DNA from: Shewanella psychropiezotolerans
Lineage (GTDB): Bacteria; Pseudomonadota; Gammaproteobacteria; Enterobacterales; Shewanellaceae
Reading direction: 5' to 3'
NCBI RefSeq assembly: GCF_007197555.1
Contig: NZ_CP041614.1
Span: forward strand, 3,774,001-3,838,000
Length of the DNA stretch: 64,000 bases
In this document: positions 38,468 to 46,949 of the stretch, piece by piece
Layout: each line of letters starts with the position of its first letter
Position numbering within the stretch: the first letter of the stretch is position 1
Translations under genes and position numbers: made by a program
Notes under the pieces: model-generated
What the model was told of the DNA's origin: nothing
Database searches by the model: none
What the model saw: only the letters and a program-made list of their open reading frames with translations

Positions 38468-39060
38468 TACTATCAACCCCATTTTTTATTAGATATCTAT
38501 TTGTTACCATCATTCTTACAATGTGAGACTCTCTGGACTCGTTGGCAACATCATAGCAAAGAATATTTGGCTAATGTGTCACTTTAATGAATTTATGTGA
38601 CATTAATGTTCTTAAATACAGTGATTTACTTTGAAGATTGTCCATAAATAAGAACAAACATAAATCAATATTAAGGCAGCTAATATCAAATTATTTTTCA
38701 GATAACCAGAGGAACGTCTTGCACCTTAATTTTTCAAAGAGTTAGCCAGACAAGACAAAATCAGCTAACCAAACAAAAATAAGAACAGTGGTAATACGCA
38801 ACAATGATGTTTTTCGAAAAATAAATATGTGTATTTACATCAATGTTACGTTCAAGATCGTTAACGATGAATGTTTTTTGTGCTGTGGATGATAAACATT
38901 CACTTTAAACAGGGGGCAGGTGCCGCTTGTTAAATTAGTCTTTAGTAATTTAACAAAGAGGAATGGGTTTACTGCACATAAAAGCTATACAATCGCTAGA
39001 TACAAAAAAGCAGCCACTAGGCTGCTTTTCTCTAATTGATTTTAGTGGTTTAGAAGCCGT
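38468..39060. other. Gap between the two nucleotidase genes, with inverted repeats
   Basis: 593 AT-rich bases without a gene. A perfect 11-bp inverted repeat, TTGTTAAATTA with TAATTTAACAA (38927-38956, 8-nt loop), lies after the terminator of copy 2. A TGTCAC/GTGACA pair lies near 38575-38602, in the region where the promoter of copy 1 is expected. The first could be an operator or RNA hairpin. Confidence 0.5.
39004..39030 (-). terminator. Intrinsic terminator of nucleotidase copy 2
   Basis: AAAAGCAGCC and GGCTGCTTTT pair around ACTA; read on the minus strand a T-run follows. The stem is nearly identical to the terminator of copy 1, as expected after a tandem duplication. Confidence 0.85.
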
Positions 39061-40797
39061 TTATTTAGCGCAGCTCTTAACTATATCGCCACCACGCATA
39101 AAGACCGGATGTCCACCATTAGCAGGAGCATAATCGGCAACCTTAATACTTGGGTTTTTTTCAAAGTATTCGCGAAGGACAGATGCATCGCTGCGTTGAG
39201 TATCGATATAATTATCATGTCCAGTGATCACCGGGTAATCATCGCCACCTGAAGCACTGAAGTTGATTAAAGAGAAAGTGTATTCACTTTCCAAGTTAAA
39301 CTGACGATCACCAAGTGAAGTGATCTGAACTATATCAGCAGGTGTTGCTTCTGGGTTTATTTCAACTGCATCACACCGCACCGTCATATCCATAGGATAA
39401 AGCTGTGGCATGCCACCGCCAGTCTTCTGAGCTACGTTCGCAAGATATGCTTGTACTTCTGTACCAGACATAGTCACATAAGCAACATCGTTACCAAATG
39501 GCTGCACAGTTAGTACGTCGCGGTAAGAAACATCACCTGGCGCGATAGAAGCACGAATACCCCCTGAGTTCATCACACCGAAGTCGACTGTTGGCTCGAA
39601 ATTAGCTGTCACCCAGTCGCCATAAGCACGGGTTAACAATTGACCCAAGTTTGTCTGCTCTGAACGTACCATATCACGGTCACCTTCTAGCTTACCGTCT
39701 GTACTGGAGATAACCACGTCCAGTAATTCTTGGCCAGCTTCCTGATAATGCTGCAATGCATCGATAACAATTTGGTCCTGCTCAACTTCTTGAGTATAGA
39801 AGTTACCCTCATCATCTTTAAGATTAATAGGGATCAAGCTATAGCTAACGAGTGTTAACTCACCATCCATATATTCAAAATCGGCGCGACCCACATACTT
39901 GCCCCACTCGTGAGCTTGCATGATAAAGGTGCCGTTTTGAATGTCAGGCTTACACGCATCACCGGGGGCAAAGTCGGCGTACTCATCACCTTCCATACAC
40001 ACAGGATTCTGTGAATGACCGCCGATAATGGCCTGCAGCTGACCTTGATCTAATGAACGCGCTAACTTCACATCACCAGGGGCTTCAGTGCCGTGCTTAC
40101 CATCGGCGTAATGCCCCATATGGGTCAAAGCAAACACCATATCGACAGTTTCATTTGCTTCAATCTCAACAAGCACTTTCTGGATCTCATCTTGAGGGTC
40201 GGTGAAATGCAGGCTGGCAACATTATCCGGGCTAACCACTTTAGGTGTATCGACGGTAGTGAAGCCGATGATAGCCACTTTCAAGCCATTGATATCAAAT
40301 ACACGATAAGGCTCAAAATAACGATCTTCACTGCCCTTATGGTAAATGTTAGCCGCTAACATAGGGAACTGAGCAATATTGGCCTGCATATCGAGTACTG
40401 TTAACTCGTTATCAAACTCATGATTACCCACCGCCATGGCGTCGTAACGTAAAATGTTCATTCCCAAAAAGTCAGGTACAGCATTCTGCATATCTGATTC
40501 CGGCACACCAGTGTTGATATCACCACCAGATAACAGAATCGTTTCACCACCACTTCGCTCAACTTCAGAGCGGATCTGATCGATCACTGTCTTACGCGCC
40601 GCCATACCATACTCGCCGTCACTGTTTTGCCAGAAACGACCATGGTTATCATTGGTATGGATCACTGTGAATGTGGTACAGGCATCACCGGCTGCTTCGC
40701 ATGCCGTCAGTGGTGTATCGTCATCACTGGAATTACAACCTGCCAATGCCGCTAAAACTGCTGTTGCGACAAGACCTTTTATTAGCTTATTTGTCAT
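39061..40797 (-). CDS. Lipoprotein 5'-nucleotidase/2',3'-cyclic phosphodiesterase, copy 2
   Basis: A 578-residue paralogue of the gene at 36755. Its first 21 residues (MTNKLIKGLVATAVLAALAG plus lipobox Cys) are identical in both copies, while the mature parts have clearly diverged. All catalytic motifs remain: HTNDNHGRF, LSGGDINTG, GNHEFDN, THMGHYADG, GGHSQNP, MNSGGIRASI and SASGGDDYP. A tandem duplication that kept both enzymes suggests different substrates or conditions. It is transcribed in the same direction as copy 1, but a terminator and 593 bases separate them. Confidence 0.92.
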   Translation of the reverse strand: MTNKLIKGLVATAVLAALAGCNSSDDDTPLTACEAAGDACTTFTVIHTNDNHGRFWQNSDGEYGMAARKTVIDQIRSEVERSGGETILLSGGDINTGVPESDMQNAVPDFLGMNILRYDAMAVGNHEFDNELTVLDMQANIAQFPMLAANIYHKGSEDRYFEPYRVFDINGLKVAIIGFTTVDTPKVVSPDNVASLHFTDPQDEIQKVLVEIEANETVDMVFALTHMGHYADGKHGTEAPGDVKLARSLDQGQLQAIIGGHSQNPVCMEGDEYADFAPGDACKPDIQNGTFIMQAHEWGKYVGRADFEYMDGELTLVSYSLIPINLKDDEGNFYTQEVEQDQIVIDALQHYQEAGQELLDVVISSTDGKLEGDRDMVRSEQTNLGQLLTRAYGDWVTANFEPTVDFGVMNSGGIRASIAPGDVSYRDVLTVQPFGNDVAYVTMSGTEVQAYLANVAQKTGGGMPQLYPMDMTVRCDAVEINPEATPADIVQITSLGDRQFNLESEYTFSLINFSASGGDDYPVITGHDNYIDTQRSDASVLREYFEKNPSIKVADYAPANGGHPVFMRGGDIVKSCAK

Positions 40798-41146
40798 TAC
40801 ATCAACCCCTAGGTGTTAGTTATTAATACTCGGACTCTTTGGTCCAGAGGCTGCAATGATACCAAAGCGGGAGTGATACATGTGTTAGCCTTACAGCCAA
40901 ATTGTTGGCAATCGTCAGCACTTACAGTGACTTATTGATCAATTCTGTTCGCTATGAAGGAAAGATAAACGACTGATAGGGGAGGAATCGAACCAGCATT
41001 TCATTTATAGACTTAAGGGGTGGGTGTATAAACTTATTTTTCAATAGCTTAAGCTTACTCGCTGCAACCTCTGATCTTGCGAAATACAAAACAAACCTCA
41101 GAGGTTACAATTTGTATTTTTGTGAATTAATTCACAAAAAATTCAT
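40798..41146. other. Gap between nucleotidase copy 2 and the esterase
   Basis: About 350 AT-rich bases that should hold the nucleotidase promoter. A tRNA-T-arm-like stretch (GGTTCGATTCC on the minus strand near 40986-40998) is present but no tRNA can be folded around it. I see nothing else of note. Confidence 0.35.
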
Positions 41147-41818
41147 CTAGATCAATCTGCTGACTAGCCATTTCCCTATATCTTGCAGTTGATGTGGTAA
41201 CACACTGTGTCCCATGGCATAAGTTTTCCATTCGGTTTGATAATCGGCTTGATTCAACAGATCATTAGCCATCTTGCCCGCGAAGAGTGGCACCACATCA
41301 TCTTGCTCACCGTGATGCTGAAGTATGCTCGTCAGCTTATTTGCTGCACTTAGTTGAGCCGGTAATTCATCGGCCGTGGGTAAGTAACAAGACAGCGCCA
41401 TTATGCCGGCTAACGTTTGTGGATATCTTAATCCGCTAAACAGGCTCATCACACCACCTTGGCTAAAACCTGCCAGTACGATTTTATCCGCAGGTATTCC
41501 GACATCGATCTGCTCCTGTATCAGTGCTATCACAAATTGCTCTGAGTCCAGGACCCCGGGCATATCGGCGCGATTATGCAGATCCATGCTCTTAATGTCA
41601 TACCAGCTTCGCATCACATAACCTTGGTTGATCGTCACCGCCTGCTCGGGAGCGTGAGGGAATATAAAACGAATGCTGTGATCATCTGGCAAACCCAGTA
41701 CCGGTACTACGGGGGCAAAGCCGGCACCTGAATCACCTAAGCCGTGTAACCAGATCACGCATGCTTTTGCGCTGGTGTTTGGCTCTATGGTTATCCGCTC
41801 TAATGCTGTTACTGACAT
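41147..41818 (-). CDS. Carboxylesterase/phospholipase-type alpha/beta hydrolase
   Basis: A 223-residue serine hydrolase of the Abhydrolase_2 family (EstB/lysophospholipase-like). The oxyanion-side start is IWLHGLGDSGAGFAP (about residues 22-36), the nucleophile is in LAGFSQGGVMS (Ser about 117), and the acid and base are in GEQDDVVP and MGHSVLP near the C-terminus. It would hydrolyse short acyl esters in the cytosol; the natural substrate is not known. It is a single gene. Confidence 0.9.
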   Translation of the reverse strand: MSVTALERITIEPNTSAKACVIWLHGLGDSGAGFAPVVPVLGLPDDHSIRFIFPHAPEQAVTINQGYVMRSWYDIKSMDLHNRADMPGVLDSEQFVIALIQEQIDVGIPADKIVLAGFSQGGVMSLFSGLRYPQTLAGIMALSCYLPTADELPAQLSAANKLTSILQHHGEQDDVVPLFAGKMANDLLNQADYQTEWKTYAMGHSVLPHQLQDIGKWLVSRLI

Positions 41819-42020
41819 CTATTTCCCTTTATTTTTAATGAAACTTTATCGCCGATATCATATCAGGATCACCATAACCTAAGCTACCAGGCATATATAC
41901 GAGTAAAACATTCGATAAAATCGGACGTTAAGGGCAAAATTATGGTCTTTTAATCCATTTAATTGAGAGTTAAATTGGATCATAGACATTCATAGTACAA
42001 AAACAGTGCAGAGGAATAAC

Positions 42021-43031
42021 ATGGGCTTACTTCAAGATGGAAAATGGGTCGACCAATGGTACTCGACTAAAGAGAATGGCGGAAAATTTGTACGTGAGGA
42101 TGCACGTTTCAGAAATTGGATCACCACCGATGGGCAAGCTCACTCCGAAATGCCGAATACACAGGGCTTCAAGGCCGAAGCGAACAGGTATCATCTTTAC
42201 GTCTCCCTTGCCTGCCCTTGGGCACACAGGACTTTAATTTTTCGCGAGCTTAAGTCATTGCAAAATATCATAAATATCACAGTCGTCGAGCCTCACATGT
42301 TGCAAAACGGCTGGGAGTTTGCGGGAGCCAGCCAAAGCCAAGATGCTGTCCATATAACAGGTGCTGATGAAGACGCACTCAACAATAAGGCATTCCTGTA
42401 TCAGATATATCAGCTGGCAGCGCCCGACTACAGCGGACGCGTCACAGTACCTGTGTTATGGGATAAACACACTCAAACCATAGTCAGTAATGAATCTGCT
42501 GAAATAATTCGTATGTTTAACTCAGCCTTCAATCACCTGACCGATAATCAGCTGGACTTTTATCCAGAAGCCTTACGAGAAGAGATCGATACGCTCAATG
42601 AATATATCTATTCGAGCATAAATAATGGTGTCTATCGCGCTGGATTCGCCACTTCCCAAGCCGCCTATAATGAAGCCTTTGATGAAATTTTTACGGCATT
42701 AGATAAGCTGGAGTCGACACTAAGCCAGAAGCGATATCTCACGGGAAGCAAGATAACAGAAGCCGATTGGAGGCTGTTTACCACCTTAATTCGTTTCGAT
42801 GCCGTCTATGTCGGCCATTTCAAGACCAATAAGCAACGTATCCAAGACTACCCGGCAATATCAGGCTATCTAAGAGAGCTGTATCAGGTCGAAGGTATTG
42901 CATCCACGGTGAATTTTGACCACATTAAGCAGCACTATTACTTTAGCCATGCCAATATCAATCCAAGCAGGATTGTACCCGATGGCCCAGAGCTGGATTA
43001 TTTAGCGCCCCATAACAGAGAAGGCTTATAA
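42021..43031 (+). CDS. Glutathionyl-hydroquinone reductase (Xi-class GST)
   Basis: A 336-residue enzyme of the YqjG/PcpF family that reductively removes glutathione from glutathionyl-hydroquinones. The start chosen is ATG 42021 (MGLLQDGKWVDQWY), with AGAGG 9 bases upstream. The active site is SLACPWAHRTLI (Cys about residue 60), followed by the long Xi-class middle segment, TVPVLWDKHTQTIVSNESAEIIRMFN, and the GSKITEADWRLFTTLIRFD region. The length is typical. A short palindrome follows the stop. Confidence 0.92.
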   Translation: MGLLQDGKWVDQWYSTKENGGKFVREDARFRNWITTDGQAHSEMPNTQGFKAEANRYHLYVSLACPWAHRTLIFRELKSLQNIINITVVEPHMLQNGWEFAGASQSQDAVHITGADEDALNNKAFLYQIYQLAAPDYSGRVTVPVLWDKHTQTIVSNESAEIIRMFNSAFNHLTDNQLDFYPEALREEIDTLNEYIYSSINNGVYRAGFATSQAAYNEAFDEIFTALDKLESTLSQKRYLTGSKITEADWRLFTTLIRFDAVYVGHFKTNKQRIQDYPAISGYLRELYQVEGIASTVNFDHIKQHYYFSHANINPSRIVPDGPELDYLAPHNREGL

Positions 43032-43044
43032 TACCAATTGGTAG
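43031..43044. repeat. Short palindrome TACCAATTGGTA, element variant
   Basis: A perfect 12-bp palindrome (43032-43043) immediately after the TAA of the reductase gene. Its outer part matches the dispersed ATACCAATCGGTAT family. Confidence 0.55.
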
Positions 43045-43064
43045 TAAGTCAGTAGAGGCGTCTT

Positions 43065-43283
43065 CTAGACGCCTAACTCTTCTCGAATCATAGCTATTTG
43101 TTCCGAAGAATCTAATTTTAGGCTCCACCTTACGGCCCCAGCGTCGGCGTGCATGATGAGTGCATCATCGATGAACTTAATATCTTCAACCATGGCATAC
43201 ATGGTGATACCAGAGGTATTGAATCGCACTTGCACCTCAAACTGAGACAGGATCACCTTCCCCTGTGAAAAATTGATAACCAT
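43065..43283 (-). CDS. DUF3389-type small protein
   Basis: A 72-residue protein. The start chosen is ATG 43283 (MVINFSQGKVILSQFEVQVR), which agrees with the family; a longer in-frame start at 43535 would overlap slyD antisense-free sequence and add an implausible N-terminus. The remaining part, ADAGAVRWSLKLDSSEQIA, is the conserved C-terminal half of DUF3389 as I recall it from Shewanella and Vibrio. Its function is unknown; it looks like a small beta-rich cytosolic protein. It lies just downstream of slyD on the same strand but beyond slyD's terminator. Confidence 0.75.
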   Translation of the reverse strand: MVINFSQGKVILSQFEVQVRFNTSGITMYAMVEDIKFIDDALIMHADAGAVRWSLKLDSSEQIAMIREELGV

Positions 43284-43353
43284 ATGATTGCTAACTATTC
43301 CTAATATCAATTCAATTAAATTTGGCGGAAGCCAGATAAGAGATAAAAATAAA

Positions 43354-43377
43354 AAAACCAGCAACGATGCTGGTTTT
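43354..43377 (-). terminator. Intrinsic terminator of slyD
   Basis: AAAACCAGCA and TGCTGGTTTT pair around ACGA. On the minus strand the stem is followed by a T7 run. Confidence 0.85.
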
Positions 43378-43407
43378 GATATGCCTGTCGCTAATACTGT
43401 ATAGCGA

Positions 43408-43890
43408 TTAGTGGTGATGACCACCTTTACCGTGGGCATGTCCGTGGGCAACTTCTTCATCGGTCGCATCACGCGCTTCAACAATCTCGATATCGAATGT
43501 GAGCTCACGACCCGCCAATGGATGATTAACATCAACCGTTGCCATAAACTTACCCATCTTGACTATTGTCACCTGACGTTGGCCTTGATCCGTATCGATC
43601 AATGCGCGCATGCCAGCTTTCCATTTTTTAGCGCCTTGTAGATGCTTAACAGAGACACGTTGAATCGCATCTTCATTTCTAACACCATAGGTGGTTTCCG
43701 GCGCCAGTGTGACAGAGAAGCTTTCGCCAACCTCTTTACCTTCAATTGAATCTTCAACACCAGGCATCATGTTGTTATGGCCGTGCAGATACGCGATAGG
43801 ATCCAGATCTTTATTCGTCTCTAAAACTTCACCCTTTTCATCGCGCAGTGTGTATTTAAACTGAACAACCATATCATTTTTAATGCTCAT
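43408..43890 (-). CDS. slyD: FKBP-type peptidyl-prolyl isomerase SlyD
   Basis: A 160-residue cytosolic prolyl isomerase, chaperone and metal-binding protein. The FKBP part is split by the IF (insert-in-flap) domain: MSIKNDMVVQFKYTLRD...GHNNMMPGVEDSIEGK, then the insert TTYGVRNEDAIQRV...VNHPLAGRELTFDIEIV. The C-terminal tail (HGHAHGKGGHHH) is His-rich but much shorter than in E. coli, so nickel binding may be weaker. It has its own terminator. Confidence 0.94.
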   Translation of the reverse strand: MSIKNDMVVQFKYTLRDEKGEVLETNKDLDPIAYLHGHNNMMPGVEDSIEGKEVGESFSVTLAPETTYGVRNEDAIQRVSVKHLQGAKKWKAGMRALIDTDQGQRQVTIVKMGKFMATVDVNHPLAGRELTFDIEIVEARDATDEEVAHGHAHGKGGHHH

Positions 43891-43971
43891 TAAATGTCCT
43901 TAACTCTATACCTGACTCTATTTTGGTGACGAAGTTTAACAAAAGTCCCCTACGCACTCTAGTGTTAAATA

Positions 43972-44847
43972 TCAACGGCTCGCACCACCAGGGATAATAG
44001 CGAGTTGTTCTATATGTTTGAGTATCTCATGATTGGCTAAGGCTAGCTGACACACACCTGTGGTGATCCTGTGCTTCGCAGAACAATCGACACTCCACTG
44101 TCTTAACAGATATCCGGCTAAGGCGGCTCGGGTTTGAATCTCTATTTTATTGTCCAGCATCTGGTAATCCAGAGCGATAGCCTCAGGGTGTTTAAGACTA
44201 GGGTGTGGGATTAAGCATAAGGTGATCATTTGATCCCAGTGGCTGTCTTTAGCCTGTGTCTCATTAAACGTCGGCCCGCTACTGGCACCTGAGATCATCT
44301 TAATTCGGGTGACGACAAAATCGGTAAACACTTGATGAGCACGATCGAAGGCTCGCACATGCCAACGCTGGCCGTTATTGACCAAGGCATGGGGCACGAT
44401 TTCACGCTCCTTCTCTCCGGATGAAACAGACACATATTTTATGTTAATCGCCTGCTTGTTTTGTATTGCACGCATCAAAGCGGCAATGATCTCTGTATCC
44501 GGATGAATGAGCTGCACCGCATCGATACAAATTTCACTCGGTGAGATGGGATGAGACAACCCATCACCGAAGCCTTTCGCTAGGCCGTGTAATATTCCTT
44601 CCGGCTCGTGCTGGAACAGGGCTCTGAATTCGGGGTTTCTATGATAACTCTTAGTCTGATGCACCAGTGTCATGTTATCTGGTGCTAAACCACGGTAACT
44701 GGCGAAATCACGGGTCGCAGCCGCTAAGCCAGTAGCAAATTTCTTAATTAGATCCTGACGAGATATCTGGCCAAAATATTGTAGGCTGAAATCGATAAAA
44801 GCGAGTCGCTGCTTTTGAGCATGTGAAAGGTTATCCATAATATTCAT
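43972..44847 (-). CDS. WYL-domain transcriptional regulator
   Basis: A 291-residue regulator with an N-terminal winged helix (about residues 8-75, LAFIDFSLQYFGQISRQDLI), a WYL domain (about 125-200; VNNGQRWHVRAFDRAHQVF corresponds to the ligand pocket) and a C-terminal WCX part. The domain order is the same as in BrxR/CapW regulators of phage-defence islands. No defence gene lies next to it here; slyD and a transglycosylase flank it, so it acts as an orphan or on a distant target. WYL domains sense nucleic-acid-related ligands in known cases. Confidence 0.85.
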   Translation of the reverse strand: MNIMDNLSHAQKQRLAFIDFSLQYFGQISRQDLIKKFATGLAAATRDFASYRGLAPDNMTLVHQTKSYHRNPEFRALFQHEPEGILHGLAKGFGDGLSHPISPSEICIDAVQLIHPDTEIIAALMRAIQNKQAINIKYVSVSSGEKEREIVPHALVNNGQRWHVRAFDRAHQVFTDFVVTRIKMISGASSGPTFNETQAKDSHWDQMITLCLIPHPSLKHPEAIALDYQMLDNKIEIQTRAALAGYLLRQWSVDCSAKHRITTGVCQLALANHEILKHIEQLAIIPGGASR

Positions 44848-45049
44848 ACACTTTTATCTCTTTTTATTAATGCAGCATGTAGAAACTATCGGACTCACAC
44901 CGAGTTTCAGGAATAGGTAATCTAATATAAGGTAAAGGATAAAAACAAAAGGTGCAATCAATGTGATTACACCTTATAAAGGGAAATGAATGAGGCTGAG
45001 CAGTGTTAAGGGTCATCTTGAATGACCCTTAACTTGATGAGCAAACTGA

Positions 45050-46237
45050 CTAGTTGACTCCGATGGCCTTAAACGTCGCCTCATCGGGGAATCCATCGGC
45101 AACTAGGCCAGCACTTTGCTGATAGGCACGTAAACCGGCCTTAGAATTTCTTCCCATCACACCGTCGGGTTTACCCACATCGAAGCCCTTATCATTTAGC
45201 TTAGCTTGCAACGCCTTAACACGAGCACGGCTTAAATTATCTTGCTTAGGCGGCGCTATGACTAATCCCACTCCCCCGTTAATTCTATCGGCTAAATGGC
45301 CAACTGCAATGGCATAAAATTCAGAACGGTTCCAGCGCATGATCACATCAAAATTCTTATACCCTAAGAACGCCGGACCCGTATGCCCGGCAGGAAGGTA
45401 AAGCTTGGCAGTCATGTCGGGGGTCGACAAGGCTGCTCCATTACTCTGGGTCAGTCCCAGCTTTTTCCACTCGGCCAAATATTGAGCCTGAGAATTACCA
45501 AGATAATCATAATTGAAATTAGCAGGTAATCTCACTTCCCTGCCCCAACGCTCGTCTCGCTGCCAACCGAGTTGATTGAGAAAGTTCGCTGCAGATGCCA
45601 ATGCGTCGGCAGTGCTATTCCATAGGTCGGCTTTGCCATCACCGTCACCATCGACGGCGTAGTGAGTGTAAGCGCTCGGCATAAATTGAGTATGTCCCAT
45701 GGCACCGGCCCAAGACCCCACCATGGTAGAGGCATCAAAATTATACTTCTCTTTAAGCTTTAGTGCTTTCATCAACTCGCCGGTAAAATACTTACTACGA
45801 CGAGGGTCACAGGCCAAGGTCGCCAGTGAATCTAACACCGGCATTTTACCCTTATATGAACCAAAGTTGGTTTCGAGCCCCCAAAATGCCATCAGGTATT
45901 GCGGTGGAATACCATAGGTTTCTTGTAATTTCTCTAATAACACCTTGTGCTCACGCAACATCTTCCGACCTTGGTTTACGCGCCAGTCTGTCACCCGTTT
46001 ACTAAAATAATTATCGAAGGTCTGACTAAACTCTGGCTGTTTCTTATCGAGTTCAATCACTCTGGGGACATATTTAACATTGGCTAACGCGTTATCGATT
46101 GTCTCCTTCGAAAGACCCTCTTGCTGGGCTTTCTCCTGCAGATTAACGACACAAGCTGCGAAATCATCGGCGCTAGCCGGCAACGCCCAGAGGGAGGATA
46201 CGAAGAGTACTGATGCTAATGGGACATTTTTAATCAA
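45050..46237 (-). CDS. MltB-family lytic murein transglycosylase with peptidoglycan-binding domain
   Basis: A 395-residue periplasmic enzyme that cleaves the glycan backbone to 1,6-anhydromuropeptides. The start chosen is TTG 46237, with GGAG 8 bases upstream, giving a normal signal peptide (MIKNVPLASVLFVSSLWALP then ASA); an ATG at 46315 would add a doubtful N-terminus. The SLT domain has the catalytic Glu in FWGLETNFGSYKG and the GAMGHTQFMPSAY motif. The C-terminal PG_binding_1 domain (about 325-395) has KLNDKGFDVGKPDGVMG. No lipobox is seen, unlike MltB itself. Confidence 0.9.
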   Translation of the reverse strand: MIKNVPLASVLFVSSLWALPASADDFAACVVNLQEKAQQEGLSKETIDNALANVKYVPRVIELDKKQPEFSQTFDNYFSKRVTDWRVNQGRKMLREHKVLLEKLQETYGIPPQYLMAFWGLETNFGSYKGKMPVLDSLATLACDPRRSKYFTGELMKALKLKEKYNFDASTMVGSWAGAMGHTQFMPSAYTHYAVDGDGDGKADLWNSTADALASAANFLNQLGWQRDERWGREVRLPANFNYDYLGNSQAQYLAEWKKLGLTQSNGAALSTPDMTAKLYLPAGHTGPAFLGYKNFDVIMRWNRSEFYAIAVGHLADRINGGVGLVIAPPKQDNLSRARVKALQAKLNDKGFDVGKPDGVMGRNSKAGLRAYQQSAGLVADGFPDEATFKAIGVN

Positions 46238-46436
46238 AATGACAACTCCAAGAATGCAAAAAAATATTTTGACCAGAATGATAAAAAGAAAATTCTCAAG
46301 GTCGCAAAACGACATAGATCTGAGCCATAATAACTATAGGAACAAGATAGTTTAAGTATTAATCTCATTTTTCGACAGAAATAAGGTTATTTTTACTTAA
46401 TGTTTTATCTAACAGGCGTTAATCAGCAAGATTCCC

Positions 46437-46464
46437 TTGGAGAATACGCCGCCTGGCGTATAAT
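46437..46464 (+). promoter_or_regulatory. Promoter of the DUF2750 gene with palindrome in the core
   Basis: TTGGAG (46437-46442), 16-bp spacer, TATAAT (46459-46464). A perfect palindrome TACGCC-GCCT-GGCGTA (46445-46460) fills the spacer and touches the -10 box, an ideal repressor site. Confidence 0.6.
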
Positions 46465-46499
46465 GACACGGTTTTAATTACACACTTAAGAGATCTATC

Positions 46500-46859
46500 A
46501 TGAGCGAAATTACCACTGAACTAGCCAGCTTTATCGAGAATGTAAAACAACATCAAGTTGTCTGGGGACTACAAGATGAAACCGGTGAAGGTTGGGTTGT
46601 ATGCGATTCATCGGAATACGAACATACTGACGTAATGCCGCTTTGGTCTTCTGAAGCAAATGCCAAGGTTCACTGCAGCGAAGAGTGGTCAGACTATCAA
46701 CCTGTGTCGATCACCTTAGTCGAGTTCCTTGAGTTTTGGGTATCGGACCTAAACGACGATGGCGTACTTGTTGGTACCGATTGGCTAGCCGATCAAGAAT
46801 GTTTAGAAACCGACCCTATCGAACTGGCTAAATCATTAGTACAGGTTGAAGAAGAGTAA
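46500..46859 (+). CDS. DUF2750-type protein
   Basis: A 119-residue acidic cytosolic protein. It shows the family pattern VWGLQDETGEGWVVCDS, a MPLWSSEANAKVHC stretch and EFLEFWVSDLNDDGVLVGTDW. The function is unknown; the fold resembles small immunity-like or regulatory proteins common in gamma-proteobacteria. AAGAG lies before the ATG, and a strong promoter with a palindrome is upstream. The next gene follows after 90 bases in the same direction. Confidence 0.8.
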   Translation: MSEITTELASFIENVKQHQVVWGLQDETGEGWVVCDSSEYEHTDVMPLWSSEANAKVHCSEEWSDYQPVSITLVEFLEFWVSDLNDDGVLVGTDWLADQECLETDPIELAKSLVQVEEE

Positions 46860-46949
46860 TTGAGCCTTTCAGCATACTCTTATACTGAAATTAAAGGCTT
46901 TGTTAGATTTCAGTCATCACTATTGCGTCATATCTGTCTTGAATAGATT

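Noticed and set aside
38570..38605. PhoB box or CRP site before nucleotidase copy 1 (TGTCAC...GTGACA)
   Set aside because: The half-site order and spacing fit neither consensus well enough; phosphate control remains only a guess.
40975..41060. tRNA-like 3' end (GGTTCGATTCC on the minus strand)
   Set aside because: The T-stem pairs at only about three of five positions, no D- or anticodon arm can be drawn upstream, and no CCA or acceptor partner is found.
43284..43535. N-terminal extension of the DUF3389 protein from ATG 43535
   Set aside because: It overlaps the 3' end of slyD and its terminator, and the residues lack family resemblance; ATG 43283 gives the conserved start.
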